NCBI RefSeq assembly: GCF_015561195.1
Contig: NZ_JADMSU010000001.1
Coordinates: forward strand, 248,001 to 312,000
Direction of reading: 5' to 3'
Source: Collinsella aerofaciens
Lineage (GTDB): Bacteria > Actinomycetota > Coriobacteriia > Coriobacteriales > Coriobacteriaceae
Length of the DNA: 64,000 bases
Made by a program: the position numbers and the translations under genes. Under the pieces are notes generated by a model that saw only the letters and a program-made list of their open reading frames with translations, was not told the DNA's origin and ran no database searches. Positions 37,866-45,488 of this stretch are shown here, piece by piece. The stretch's first letter is position 1; every line of letters begins with the position of its first letter.

Positions 37866-38576
37866 TTAGTTGTTGGACTCGACGGTTGCGGCGGTGTCGG
37901 CCGCGTCCTCGAGCTGCAGGTTCAATAGCTTCATGCCGTATTCCGGCACGTTGATATCGATGGGTTGGCCATACAGGTCACCAGGGCGCACAAAAGCGAG
38001 CACCGTCATAATGCGCGCCATGGCCTCGGGCGATTCGGTGAGCCCACGCTCAAACCAGCGCTGAATCATGCCGACCTCGGCGCTCACGACGTAGGTGACG
38101 TAGTAGTCAAAGAACGTGCCCAGCGCCAGGCCCAAAATGCCCGTCTGCGCACGCGGCACCACGGCCTCACGAGCGGTGTCGATGATCCTTTTAATGAAGG
38201 CCTGGTCGCCGCCCGGACCCAGCAGCGCACCGATTAAGTCGCGGTTGGCCGCAAGATAACGCAGCAGCTCAACCGAACCGGGCGCCGGCTCGAGCTCATC
38301 GATGTTGTGATAGAGGTCGGGCAGCTGAGCTGCGGTGATGAGCTCAATGCGCTCACGGATCTCGGCCAGCAAGCCATCCTCGATTTGATTGATAAAGTCG
38401 GGAATATCGCGGTAGTGCGAATAGAACGTGCGGCGCGTAAGGCCGGCGCGCTCGGTGAGCGACGCGACATTAATGCGCGAAAGGTCGCCGCTTTCGGCAA
38501 GCTCGCTGGCAAGTGCCTGGCGAAGGGCACGCTGCGAGCGAAGGGACCGGCGATCGCATTTCTCGAGCTGGGACAA
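37866..38576 (-). CDS. TetR/AcrR family transcriptional regulator
   Basis: 236 residues. The N-terminal helix-turn-helix is SRINVASLTERAGLTRRTFYSHYRDIPDFINQI, followed by an all-helical ligand domain. The start is TTG 38576, with AAGGAGG five bases upstream. It precedes the giant activase gene by 12 nt, so the two are one operon and the regulator probably controls both and itself. Two palindromes just upstream are candidate operators. The ligand is unknown, possibly an acyl-CoA or aromatic acid linked to the activase pathway. Confidence 0.9.
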   Translation of the reverse strand: MSQLEKCDRRSLRSQRALRQALASELAESGDLSRINVASLTERAGLTRRTFYSHYRDIPDFINQIEDGLLAEIRERIELITAAQLPDLYHNIDELEPAPGSVELLRYLAANRDLIGALLGPGGDQAFIKRIIDTAREAVVPRAQTGILGLALGTFFDYYVTYVVSAEVGMIQRWFERGLTESPEAMARIMTVLAFVRPGDLYGQPIDINVPEYGMKLLNLQLEDAADTAATVESNN

Positions 38577-38598
38577 GCGTCCTCCTTGTTACTCAACC

Positions 38599-38642
38599 TG
38601 TGCGCTATTGCACAGTGCGAGTATTATTGCACACCGTGTGCA
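38599..38642 (-). promoter_or_regulatory. paired palindromes upstream of tetR-activase (putative operators)
   Basis: TGTGCGCTATTGCACA (38599-38614) and TGCACACCGTGTGCA (38628-38642) share the half-site TGTGCA/TGCACA, and on the minus strand both are followed by ATA-rich sequence (TGTGCAATA). They lie 23-66 bp before the TTG start, where a promoter is expected; a -10 like TAATAC falls between them. Binding by the TetR protein is inferred. Confidence 0.6.
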
Positions 38643-38669
38643 TCAACACGTAAAGGCAATATATTTGGA

Positions 38670-38698
38670 TGTGACAAAGGGACAGTCCCTTTGTCACA
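38670..38698. repeat. CCTGTCCC-type hairpin, copy 4 (GGGACAGTCCC form)
   Basis: TGTGACAAAGGGAC and GTCCCTTTGTCACA are perfect 14-bp arms around a single A. Its arms match copy 6 at 39395 except for two positions. Confidence 0.8.
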
Positions 38699-38826
38699 AC
38701 CCACCTGGCTTTTGGAGCGGCATTACCGATTGTCCAAAATGTCATTCGTGGGTAGAATAATGTCGACGGCAGCCCAAGTTCTGCAAAGCTGGGCAGCGCC
38801 GTTGTTTGCATTAGGGGGTCAACGCC

Positions 38827-38952
38827 TTAGCGGCGGCGACCCCTTCTGTTGCGCTTCGAACGCTGCTTGAGTGCCTCGGAAAGGCCGACAAGCGCCGTGA
38901 AGAACGAGACCAAAGCGGTCAGAAGTCTCACGAAATCAATCAAATCGGTCAT
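38827..38952 (-). CDS. 41-residue hydrophobic/basic peptide (type I toxin-like)
   Basis: Translation gives MTDLIDFVRLLTALVSFF followed by TALVGLSEALKQ and the basic tail RSKRNRRGRRR. Residues 4-27 form one membrane-spanning helix. A strong GGAGGTGATG ribosome site precedes ATG 38952. That site is itself paired in a small hairpin (CCTCC/GGAGG, 38961-38978 on the plus strand), as in type I toxin mRNAs whose translation is kept off. A possible promoter (TTCGCA-N18-TAGAAT on the minus strand) lies near 39020. An antisense RNA was not identified. It could instead be a small membrane regulator. The frame, ribosome site and hydrophobic-basic pattern are seen; the toxin role is inferred. Confidence 0.6.
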   Translation of the reverse strand: MTDLIDFVRLLTALVSFFTALVGLSEALKQRSKRNRRGRRR

Positions 38953-39071
38953 GGGCATCACCTCCCATCAGATGGAGGGCGTTGCCCGGCACATGGAACT
39001 GCCGCCAACAGTATCAATTCTATCAAAGCGCAGTTAGATATGCGAATGTTTGTTCGTATTTCAGAAGATCG

Positions 39072-39116
39072 GAGCTCGGGTACGGCGAAGGAACAGTTCC
39101 TTTGCCGTACCCGAGC
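39072..39116. repeat. CCTGTCCC-type hairpin, copy 5 (GGAACAGTTCC form)
   Basis: 22-bp arms (39072-39093 and 39095-39116) around a single A, with one mismatch. The centre GGAACAGTTCC corresponds to GGGACAGTCCC of copy 4; the outer arms AGCTCGGGTACGGC are unique. The surrounding gene-free stretch 38953-39394 holds this copy, a decayed GAGACAGTCC remnant near 39356 and no gene. Confidence 0.8.
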
Positions 39117-39394
39117 TTGTCGCCGAACTGCCACCTACATTTTTCGAGTTATTCGGCCACGCTGCTAGTTCTGTATAAATGCACCGCCGGGATTATCTGA
39201 GGGTTTTTGTCCTTATTTGAGCGCATACATGCCCATTTGCGCACTTACGACACCGAATCAAACACCATTAGAGGTATGAATGTTCCCGAGAGGGCATCTT
39301 TAGCCATTTAACGACCTCCGACAGGCCGAATAACTCGAAATTTGTTGGTGGCGAAAGCGAGACAGTCCTATACGCCAAAAGCCGGCATCTCCCA

Positions 39395-39423
39395 TGTGAC
39401 AGAGGGGCTGTCCCTTTGTCACA
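39395..39423. repeat. CCTGTCCC-type hairpin, copy 6
   Basis: TGTGACAGAGGGGC and GTCCCTTTGTCACA form arms with two mismatches around T. The element ends exactly one base before the HAD gene's stop codon at 39424. Confidence 0.8.
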
Positions 39424-40287
39424 TTATTCGATGACGGTGCGGGAGTTTTGCTTGTGCATGGTGGCGAGCATGTGTTTGGGAACGGCGTGGACCATGCAAC
39501 TGCCGATAGTCGCGCTCGCGGCGGCCTTGGCTGCATCGCTTGCGTTTTTGGTCGCGTAGCTGTGACGAAAACGATTGAGCATGGCGATATCGTTGCCGCC
39601 GTCGCCGTAGACCGCGACCTCATCCTCGGCAATACCGTAGTAGCCCGCCAGCCAGGCCACGCTCTCGCCCTTGTTGCACGCCGCGTCCGTAATCTCGAAC
39701 ATCACCGGATCGAACGGCGCGTTGACCACGCGGTCCGATCGCTCGGCCAAATATGCTTTAAGGTCACGCTCCAGCTCGGGCGAGGTCACGCGGCAGTTGA
39801 TCTTGCACACATCGTGGCGCAGGATGTCACCGATCGACTGGTCGAAATATTGCTCCTCGTGATACCCGCCACGTGCACGCATGCCACGCATCACGATACG
39901 CTTGATAGGGCTGTCCTTTTTAAAGCCCGCCTGATGCATCTCGAACGAGCCGCTCGAGAACATGCCATCGGGCGTGGAGCAATCAAAGCAAATATCCGGA
40001 AACTCCTTGAGCAGTTCCTCGGTGATCTGCGGGTCAATGGTCCAGGTTTTGAGCACCTCGCCATGACTGTCGCGCACGATGGATCCATTGGAGCAGCAGG
40101 CGTCAAGCGCCAGGCCCGTAAAGCCATGCTCGCCGATCGGCAGCGTCGAGCGTCCGGTCGCGGGAACCACATGCAGGCCAGCTTCGGTCAGCTCGCGAAT
40201 GGCACGGCGAATGGTCCCGTCTGCCTCGTGCAGGGCATTCAACAGCGTTCCGTCTAAGTCACTCGCAAACATCTTGATCATGGGCAT
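39424..40287 (-). CDS. HAD superfamily (Cof-type) hydrolase
   Basis: 287 residues. FASDLDGTLLN is HAD motif I, VPATGRS is motif II, and VAVYGDGGNDIAML holds the motif IV aspartates, with the large Cof/type IIB cap between. Such enzymes dephosphorylate sugar phosphates or flavin/pyridoxal phosphates; the substrate is not predictable. ATG 40287 (MPMIKMF) is preceded by AAGGAG. Ribosome site and start codon both lie in one arm of a perfect 20-bp inverted repeat. A longer frame up to 40374 would read through that repeat and is rejected. Confidence 0.9.
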   Translation of the reverse strand: MPMIKMFASDLDGTLLNALHEADGTIRRAIRELTEAGLHVVPATGRSTLPIGEHGFTGLALDACCSNGSIVRDSHGEVLKTWTIDPQITEELLKEFPDICFDCSTPDGMFSSGSFEMHQAGFKKDSPIKRIVMRGMRARGGYHEEQYFDQSIGDILRHDVCKINCRVTSPELERDLKAYLAERSDRVVNAPFDPVMFEITDAACNKGESVAWLAGYYGIAEDEVAVYGDGGNDIAMLNRFRHSYATKNASDAAKAAASATIGSCMVHAVPKHMLATMHKQNSRTVIE

Positions 40288-40334
40288 GCCTCTCCTTCGT
40301 CTGCACGATATTGTAGACGAAGGAGAGGCATGCC
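40283..40334 (-). promoter_or_regulatory. 20-bp inverted repeat enclosing the HAD start site
   Basis: Positions 40283-40302 and 40315-40334 are perfectly complementary (GGCATGCC at the base, TCGTCT/AGACGA at the top), loop 12 nt. In the minus-strand mRNA the second arm contains AAGGAG and the ATG, so folding would hide the translation start. There is no T tract. Confidence 0.75.
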
Positions 40335-40396
40335 TAAACAATGCCGTCCCGGCGCGGCGTACCACCGCCTCCACAAATTCACGGTGCCCCTACGCC

Positions 40397-41659
40397 TTAA
40401 GACAATTGCCACAAGCGACTTTTCAGCCGATAAAACAGCGCCGTCGTCAACGTCAGCACCGCCAACATGCCTGCGAATACAATCGCCGGTGTCCATCGAT
40501 CATATGCGAGCCCGTAAACCAATTGGCCAATAGGCGTTGCACAGGAAAGCGTCATATAAACGAGTGCCAGCACTTTTCCGCAGAGTTCCTTTGGCGCTGA
40601 CCGCTGAACAAATGAAACGATTTCGACCGATGTAATGCTTGCCCACGCCATGACCCATGCCGAGCCGGCCGCAAGCGCGGCAAACGCTAATTCATCAGGA
40701 CCGCTCAGTAGCGTGACAATAATCGGCACGACTCCAAAACAGATCATCGCAACATATCGACATATGCCCTTGAAGGAAAAACGATGCGGCCAAATACCGA
40801 CCAAACCACTGCCGACAAGACCACCTAAGCCCATAGCCACCTCAATAATCCCAACAAAGGATGATTGCATTCCGAGATGCTTTGCAACAATAACGGGAGT
40901 ACCAATCGTTAACCCAACTAACGCAAGGTTCAAAATAGCCGCAAGCAAAAACACAACGAGCAATGATGCGTTTTGAAACAGGTACCGAATCGACTCCCGA
41001 AAATCGCTTCGGCATGTCGAGCAAGTCGTGCTGTCCCCTGTCATTCCAGATGAGGCATTTTGCTTGAGTGCGCCCCCGAACAGTAGGGCTGACATCGCAA
41101 ACGTCAACGCCGCGGTTTCGCATAGAGCATCGATACCAAAGCACCCATAGACTGCCGTCCCGACTACAGGCCCCAAGATATTGCTCGCCATGGTTATCTG
41201 CGAGACCAACGCAGTGGCATGCTCAACCTTTTCTGGGCCCGTCATGCGCACCGTCTCAATTTGAAGCATCGGCTTCAGCAGCGATTGGATGCCATATTGG
41301 ACACAAAGCATTGCTGCCACGACAACCGCAAGAGGCAGCGAACACTTCATGGGGATAAACAGCAGTGATGCAGCCATCAGAACAATGCCGAGTACCACAA
41401 GAACCCCGCGCTGTCTTCCCCGATCCGCCAAGATCCCGCCAACCGGAGTCGCGAGCACACCTGGTATGAACGCTATCGCCGCGACAGCGCCATATAACGT
41501 TGACGAGCCGCTGCAATCGAACAAGTAAAGCGGATACGCAAAGCACAGCGCCGACAGCATCGAATACGTGCACAGCTGCGCAACAAGAAGGCCAAAAAGT
41601 CTGATAGATCGTACTGTTTTTTGCGTCAACGAGACGCTACTCCTCCGCATTCCAGCCAT
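40397..41659 (-). CDS. MFS transporter (probable drug or metabolite exporter)
   Basis: 420 residues with about 12 helices. The MFS motif between helices 2 and 3 is GGILADRGRQRGVL (close to GxLaDrxGrrxxl). A polar loop follows helix 6 (SSGMTGDSTTCSTCRSDFRES). I start at ATG 41659, preceded by GGGGTGG; an upstream ATG at 41677 falls inside an operator palindrome. Adjacent to and downstream of a TetR gene, so repressor-controlled efflux is likely. GC is lower than in the neighbours, suggesting recent acquisition. Confidence 0.87.
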   Translation of the reverse strand: MAGMRRSSVSLTQKTVRSIRLFGLLVAQLCTYSMLSALCFAYPLYLFDCSGSSTLYGAVAAIAFIPGVLATPVGGILADRGRQRGVLVVLGIVLMAASLLFIPMKCSLPLAVVVAAMLCVQYGIQSLLKPMLQIETVRMTGPEKVEHATALVSQITMASNILGPVVGTAVYGCFGIDALCETAALTFAMSALLFGGALKQNASSGMTGDSTTCSTCRSDFRESIRYLFQNASLLVVFLLAAILNLALVGLTIGTPVIVAKHLGMQSSFVGIIEVAMGLGGLVGSGLVGIWPHRFSFKGICRYVAMICFGVVPIIVTLLSGPDELAFAALAAGSAWVMAWASITSVEIVSFVQRSAPKELCGKVLALVYMTLSCATPIGQLVYGLAYDRWTPAIVFAGMLAVLTLTTALFYRLKSRLWQLS

Positions 41660-41671
41660 AAGCCCACCCCT

Positions 41672-41692
41672 ATACATACCGTTAGTATGTAT
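41672..41692. promoter_or_regulatory. TetR-type operator 1 (MFS promoter)
   Basis: ATACATAC-CGTTA-GTATGTAT, perfect 8-bp arms with a 5-nt centre, the shape of AcrR/TetR operators. It lies 13 bp before the chosen MFS start. Confidence 0.7.
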
Positions 41693-41736
41693 TTAATGAC
41701 TTGAAAAGGGCAGCCGTGGCTACCCTTACAAATCAA

Positions 41737-41757
41737 TTACATACCGTCAGTATCTAT
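41737..41757. promoter_or_regulatory. TetR-type operator 2
   Basis: TTACATAC-CGTCA-GTATCTAT matches operator 1 at 18 of 21 positions. It directly follows the TetR stop codon at 41759, 65 bp from operator 1, in the tetR-MFS gap. Confidence 0.65.
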
Positions 41758-41758
41758 A

Positions 41759-42421
41759 TTACCACCCAGCACGGTTCCATACGTCCCAAATCTGAGCCGT
41801 TGTCTGAAGCACTTCATTACCCAAATCGAGCCCCACCGCGGCCGCCATCTGCGCCAAACATTGCGCGCGAGCGAGCATTCGATCTTTGGTCTCGAGCGGA
41901 CGGAACAGCGGCAGCAGCCAAAGATTCGCCAACAACGATACGGCCTCAGCCGCTTCGCGCGGGCATTTGCACGCAATGGAGCCGTCGGCGATGCCCTCCT
42001 CGATCACTGGCAAGAGACAGCCATCGGCCGACTCGTCGAACGAGCCCTGGTACTGCATCGCCAGTAGACGCGAGCTTTTTACCGGATCTGCCGCAGGATG
42101 CATGCGTGCCCATAGCTCAATTTGCGGAACGACAGACTCGGGCGCGTACAGTCGCTTGAGCTTTTGGGCTCCGGTCATATTGCCGATACCAAGCGTTGAG
42201 CGACGTTGCTCAACAATCGGAGCCATTGCCCGATCAAATGCGGCGTTGAAAATCTCCTCTTTGCTCTTAAAGTGATGATAGACAGCGCCCTTGGTCATGC
42301 CATCGAGGCGGTCGACGATATCTTGAATGCTCGTTCCCTCATAACCCTGTACGCAGAATAGCTCCAGCGCCGCGTCGAGAATCTTCGCGACAGTCTCCTC
42401 GGGATATTTATTACGACCCAT
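41759..42421 (-). CDS. TetR/AcrR family transcriptional regulator
   Basis: 220 residues. The DNA-binding domain is VAKILDAALELFCVQGYEGTSIQDIVDRLDGMTKGAVYHHFKSKEEIF; the C-terminal domain is helical. I start at ATG 42421 (MGRNKYPEE); an ATG at 42457 would add 12 residues. It is transcribed toward the MFS gene, and two copies of an AcrR-like palindrome lie in the gap between them, so it most likely represses the transporter. No copy of the palindrome is visible in front of its own start. Confidence 0.9.
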   Translation of the reverse strand: MGRNKYPEETVAKILDAALELFCVQGYEGTSIQDIVDRLDGMTKGAVYHHFKSKEEIFNAAFDRAMAPIVEQRRSTLGIGNMTGAQKLKRLYAPESVVPQIELWARMHPAADPVKSSRLLAMQYQGSFDESADGCLLPVIEEGIADGSIACKCPREAAEAVSLLANLWLLPLFRPLETKDRMLARAQCLAQMAAAVGLDLGNEVLQTTAQIWDVWNRAGW

Positions 42422-42495
42422 AATCCGTCCATCCGCAACGCAAGTCTTGTGCCTCATTGCAGCATTTTAACGTTGCGGATGGTAGGCGGTCGATT

Positions 42496-42834
42496 CTATA
42501 CCGCGGCGGGACCGTGCTCGCCGGTACGGATGCGGATGACTTCCTCGACCGGCTCGACCCAAATCTTGCCGTCACCGACGGCACCGGTGCGGGCGGCGTT
42601 GCAGATGATGTCGACAATGCCGTCAACATGCTCATCGGCACAAATGAGCGTGAACTGTACCTTAGGGATCGTGTTGACAAGCAACTCATTGCCGCGCACG
42701 TATTCCTTCCAGCCATGCTGTGCGCCGCAGCCCTGCACCTGGTTGATAGTCATACCGCGAACATCGGCAGCAAACAGCGCATCTTTAAGAACCTCAAGCT
42801 TCTCGGCGCGAACAATCGCCGTAATCTTCTTCAT
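42496..42834 (-). CDS. glnB: PII nitrogen regulatory protein without Tyr51
   Basis: 112 residues. PII binds ATP/ADP and 2-oxoglutarate and, next to amt, plugs the ammonium channel. The B-loop (GAVGDGKIWVEP) and C-loop (VIRIRTGE) are intact, and the trimer core is recognisable (MKKITAIVRAEKLEVLKDAL). In the T-loop, aligned to E. coli GlnB without gaps, position 51, normally the uridylylated or adenylylated tyrosine, is Leu (RGNELLVNTIPKV); Tyr occurs only at 45. Covalent control at Tyr51 is therefore impossible. ATG 42834 follows AGAGAGGA. It is the second gene after amt. Confidence 0.93.
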   Translation of the reverse strand: MKKITAIVRAEKLEVLKDALFAADVRGMTINQVQGCGAQHGWKEYVRGNELLVNTIPKVQFTLICADEHVDGIVDIICNAARTGAVGDGKIWVEPVEEVIRIRTGEHGPAAV

Positions 42835-42879
42835 AGTGAATTCCTCTCTTTAATAAAAGAAATTGATTGTTCTTCACAT

Positions 42880-42988
42880 GGCACGGGTTTTCCAGGTGCC
42901 CGAGATTGCCCCGAAAGAGGAGCGCCGCGTACTTCGGTACGCAAGCGACGGTTTGAGGGGCAAGGTCGGGTGTCTGGGAAGCCGTGCC
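42880..42988. repeat. long nested hairpin between amt and glnB
   Basis: GGCACGG (42880-42886) pairs with CCGTGCC (42982-42988). A second, imperfect 24-bp stem of about 17 matches, including TTGCCCC/GGGGCAA, follows inward, and GCGTAC-TTCG-GTACGC (42927-42942) is the tip. It starts one base past the amt stop codon. It may stop part of the transcripts and lower glnB relative to amt. Same layout as the units at 9915, 12250 and 62845. Confidence 0.75.
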
Positions 42989-42989
42989 G

Positions 42990-44267
42990 CTAGTCAAGTC
43001 CCGAGAAGGAGGGATACGCGCTCTCGCCGTGCTGACTCGCATCCAAGCCCAGCGCCTCGTCGGCCTCGTCCACGCGCAGGCTGCCGTGGAGCAGCGCCTT
43101 GACCACTGCGGCGATCACCAAATCGAGCACCAGCACAATAGCAACCGTCACCACAATGCCCAAAATCTGCGAGATGAGCAGCGACACGTCGCCCGTGTAG
43201 AACAGACCACCCTTACCGGTCCACGAGAGCTCCGGCACACAGAACAGGCCCGTGAGCACGCCGCCCAAGATGCCGCCGATACCGTGGCAACCGAACGCGT
43301 CGAGCGCATCGTCGTAGCCGAACTTGGTCTTAAGATGGCTGATGGCCAAGTAGCAGACGGGCGACACGATCAGGCCCATAACCAGCGCTGCCCACGGCTC
43401 GACAAAGCCCGCGCCGGGCGTGACCACCACAAGGCCCGCAACCAGACCGGTGCTGGCGCCCACCAGCGTGGGGCGACCGGTGTGCACGCGCTCGACGGCA
43501 AGCCACGAGACCATGCCCGCCGCGCTGGCCGTCACGGTGTTGAGGATGGCAAGCGCGGCCACGGCGTCGGCCTTAAACTCGCTGCCGCCGTTAAAGCCAA
43601 ACCAGCCAAACCAAAGCAGCCCGGCGCCCAACGCCACAAACGGCACGTTATGCGGACGGTAGCTCACCATGCCAAAACCGCGACGACGGCCAAGCATTAA
43701 GCAGAGGATCAGGCCGGTAAGACCGGACGAAATGTGCACCACGTCGCCGCCGGCAAAGTCGAGTGCACCGATGATGTCGCCGATAAAGGAGCCCTCGCCG
43801 CCCCACACCATGTGGGCAAGCGGCGCATAGACCACAAGCAGCCAAATGCCCAGGAAGGCCGTCATGGCACCAAACTTAACGCGGCCGGCCAGGCTGCCCG
43901 TGACGATAGCAGCGGTGATCATGGCAAACGCCATCTGAAAGGCAATGTTGATGATCTCCGGGTAGACGGCACCGTCCGACGCGGTGCCCTCAACCGCCTG
44001 CAGCACCTGATTGAGCACCGGCAGGCACAGCAGCTGGTCAAGGCCTCCAATAAACGGGCTGGAACCGTCGCCACCGTAGGCCAGCGACCAGCCGGCGACA
44101 ATCCACAGAACACCAACCAGACCAATGGCGCCAAAGCACATGAGCATGGTGTTGATGACATTTTTGCGCCTGGACAGGCCGCCATAGAAAAACGCCAGAC
44201 CCGGTGTCATTAAAAACACGAGCATGGTGCAGATGAGCATAAACGTTGTCGATCCCGTATCGTACAT
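42990..44267 (-). CDS. amt: ammonium transporter
   Basis: 425 residues, 11 helices. Amt signature: FFYGGLSRRKNVINTMLMC at the start, DFAGGDVVHISSGLTGLILCLMLGRR (Asp/His filter region), then VGASTGLVAGLVVVTPGAGFVEPWAAL and FGCHGIGGILGG containing the second pore histidine. Start ATG 44267 has GGGGGAG; a longer frame from 44324 lacks one. Forms the usual amt-glnB operon, where the PII blocks the trimer pore when nitrogen is plentiful. The 156-bp gap to glnB carries a long hairpin. Confidence 0.95.
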   Translation of the reverse strand: MYDTGSTTFMLICTMLVFLMTPGLAFFYGGLSRRKNVINTMLMCFGAIGLVGVLWIVAGWSLAYGGDGSSPFIGGLDQLLCLPVLNQVLQAVEGTASDGAVYPEIINIAFQMAFAMITAAIVTGSLAGRVKFGAMTAFLGIWLLVVYAPLAHMVWGGEGSFIGDIIGALDFAGGDVVHISSGLTGLILCLMLGRRRGFGMVSYRPHNVPFVALGAGLLWFGWFGFNGGSEFKADAVAALAILNTVTASAAGMVSWLAVERVHTGRPTLVGASTGLVAGLVVVTPGAGFVEPWAALVMGLIVSPVCYLAISHLKTKFGYDDALDAFGCHGIGGILGGVLTGLFCVPELSWTGKGGLFYTGDVSLLISQILGIVVTVAIVLVLDLVIAAVVKALLHGSLRVDEADEALGLDASQHGESAYPSFSGLD

Positions 44268-44465
44268 TCGCTCCCCCTTGATCGCATGAACGTTGTTGGC
44301 GCCCATAATGCGGCCGAGGGGCAACTGATGTAGACCAGATACGGCGTTGTTAAACGCTGCGTTGTCGAATGGAAACGGTGCCGCAATCTTGGAAACGGCG
44401 CGGCAACGGGCGCGAAACGAACGGGAAATACGCGAGCAAGGGAGCCGTGAGCGCGCCCATCCCGG

Positions 44466-45485
44466 CTAGCGCCGAAACAGCTCGTGGGCGCGGTCGCGGA
44501 GATTAGTTGCTCGAATGACACCTTCGTAGCGATTGATGCGCAGACGCGGGAAGGCATTGAAAAAGCGCAGGTCACGACGACTGAGTGACACGCTCGGCAC
44601 CGGACGGCTCATGCGCTTACCGGCAAGGCGACGACTGAGCGACGGACGCGGCATGCTCGGCGCGGCATCGGCCACGCGGCGGGCAGCGAGCGCCAGGCCG
44701 CGAGCACCATCCGAAATAAACGTCGGCATCGAAGCCTTCTCGCGCAGGGCATCGAGCGTCGCATCGCCCAGCTCCGCCAGCCACGCGTTAACGGCACGGC
44801 TGCGGATATGCGTCTGTGCCACCGAGTCGATCGCCGAATCGGGAATACGTTCGAGCATGGAGTCGGACGCATCGGCGAGCGACTCATTGATGCGGTCGGC
44901 AAGGTCGGCGCGCACACGCTCCAGCTGATCGGACAGACGCCGCCAGCTCGCCAACGAGCACGCCGCGTCGACCATCATCGCAACCGCGACGATAAAGGCG
45001 GACAGCCGCACAATCAGCACCGGCAGATGGCCAAGCAGCCCCAGCAATGCCGGCTCCACTAAACGGCAAATGCACAACGCGCCCAGGCCAAACGCGCATG
45101 CCCAGTACAGACAGATGCGTCCGTGCAGGTTAAACGGCAGGTGCGAATAGTCCCAAAAGCGAGCGCCTGTTGTTTTTTCCAGCAGCACGCCCACGCTGTA
45201 CTCAATCACGCTGCATACGAGCGCTGCCGCGACAAACTGGCTCGACGCGTCAGGAATTCCGCGCAACAGCAGCCAGCAGGCAATGCCGCCCGCGCCATAG
45301 ATGGGGCAGCACGGTCCCAGCAAAAAGCCGCTGTTGGCAAATCGCCCGTGGTTGAGCATGGCGCAGACTGTCGATTCCCATGCCCAGCCGCAAAACCCGT
45401 AGAAGGCAAACGAGAGCACCAGCGCAGAGAGCGGACAGGCGGCAAGCGTCGCGCCGTCAAATGCCATGTCGATCGCGGTTTCCAC
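44466..45485 (-). CDS. putative ABC transporter permease (CmpB family, PF06541)
   Basis: 339 residues. Five helices lie in the first 175 residues with the family motif SFAFYGFCGWAWESTVCAMLNHGRFANSGFLLGPCCPIYG. The C-terminal 160 residues are soluble, helical and arginine-rich. The family name is historical: no ATPase is near and transport has not been shown. The start is GTG 45485 with GGAGAGGG upstream, just 3 bp after the HD gene's stop, so the two are translationally coupled. An ATG at 45467 is the alternative. Confidence 0.85.
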   Translation of the reverse strand: METAIDMAFDGATLAACPLSALVLSFAFYGFCGWAWESTVCAMLNHGRFANSGFLLGPCCPIYGAGGIACWLLLRGIPDASSQFVAAALVCSVIEYSVGVLLEKTTGARFWDYSHLPFNLHGRICLYWACAFGLGALCICRLVEPALLGLLGHLPVLIVRLSAFIVAVAMMVDAACSLASWRRLSDQLERVRADLADRINESLADASDSMLERIPDSAIDSVAQTHIRSRAVNAWLAELGDATLDALREKASMPTFISDGARGLALAARRVADAAPSMPRPSLSRRLAGKRMSRPVPSVSLSRRDLRFFNAFPRLRINRYEGVIRATNLRDRAHELFRR

Positions 45486-45488
45486 CGT

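Noticed and set aside
33157-37869. Two long plus-strand frames (831 and 722 codons) opposite the activase
   Set aside because: Antisense shadows created by GC-rich third positions; all motifs are on the minus strand.
40330-40533. 67-codon plus-strand gene starting from the inverted repeat
   Set aside because: It has a perfect ribosome site only because the repeat mirrors the HAD start; the rest is antisense to the MFS gene.
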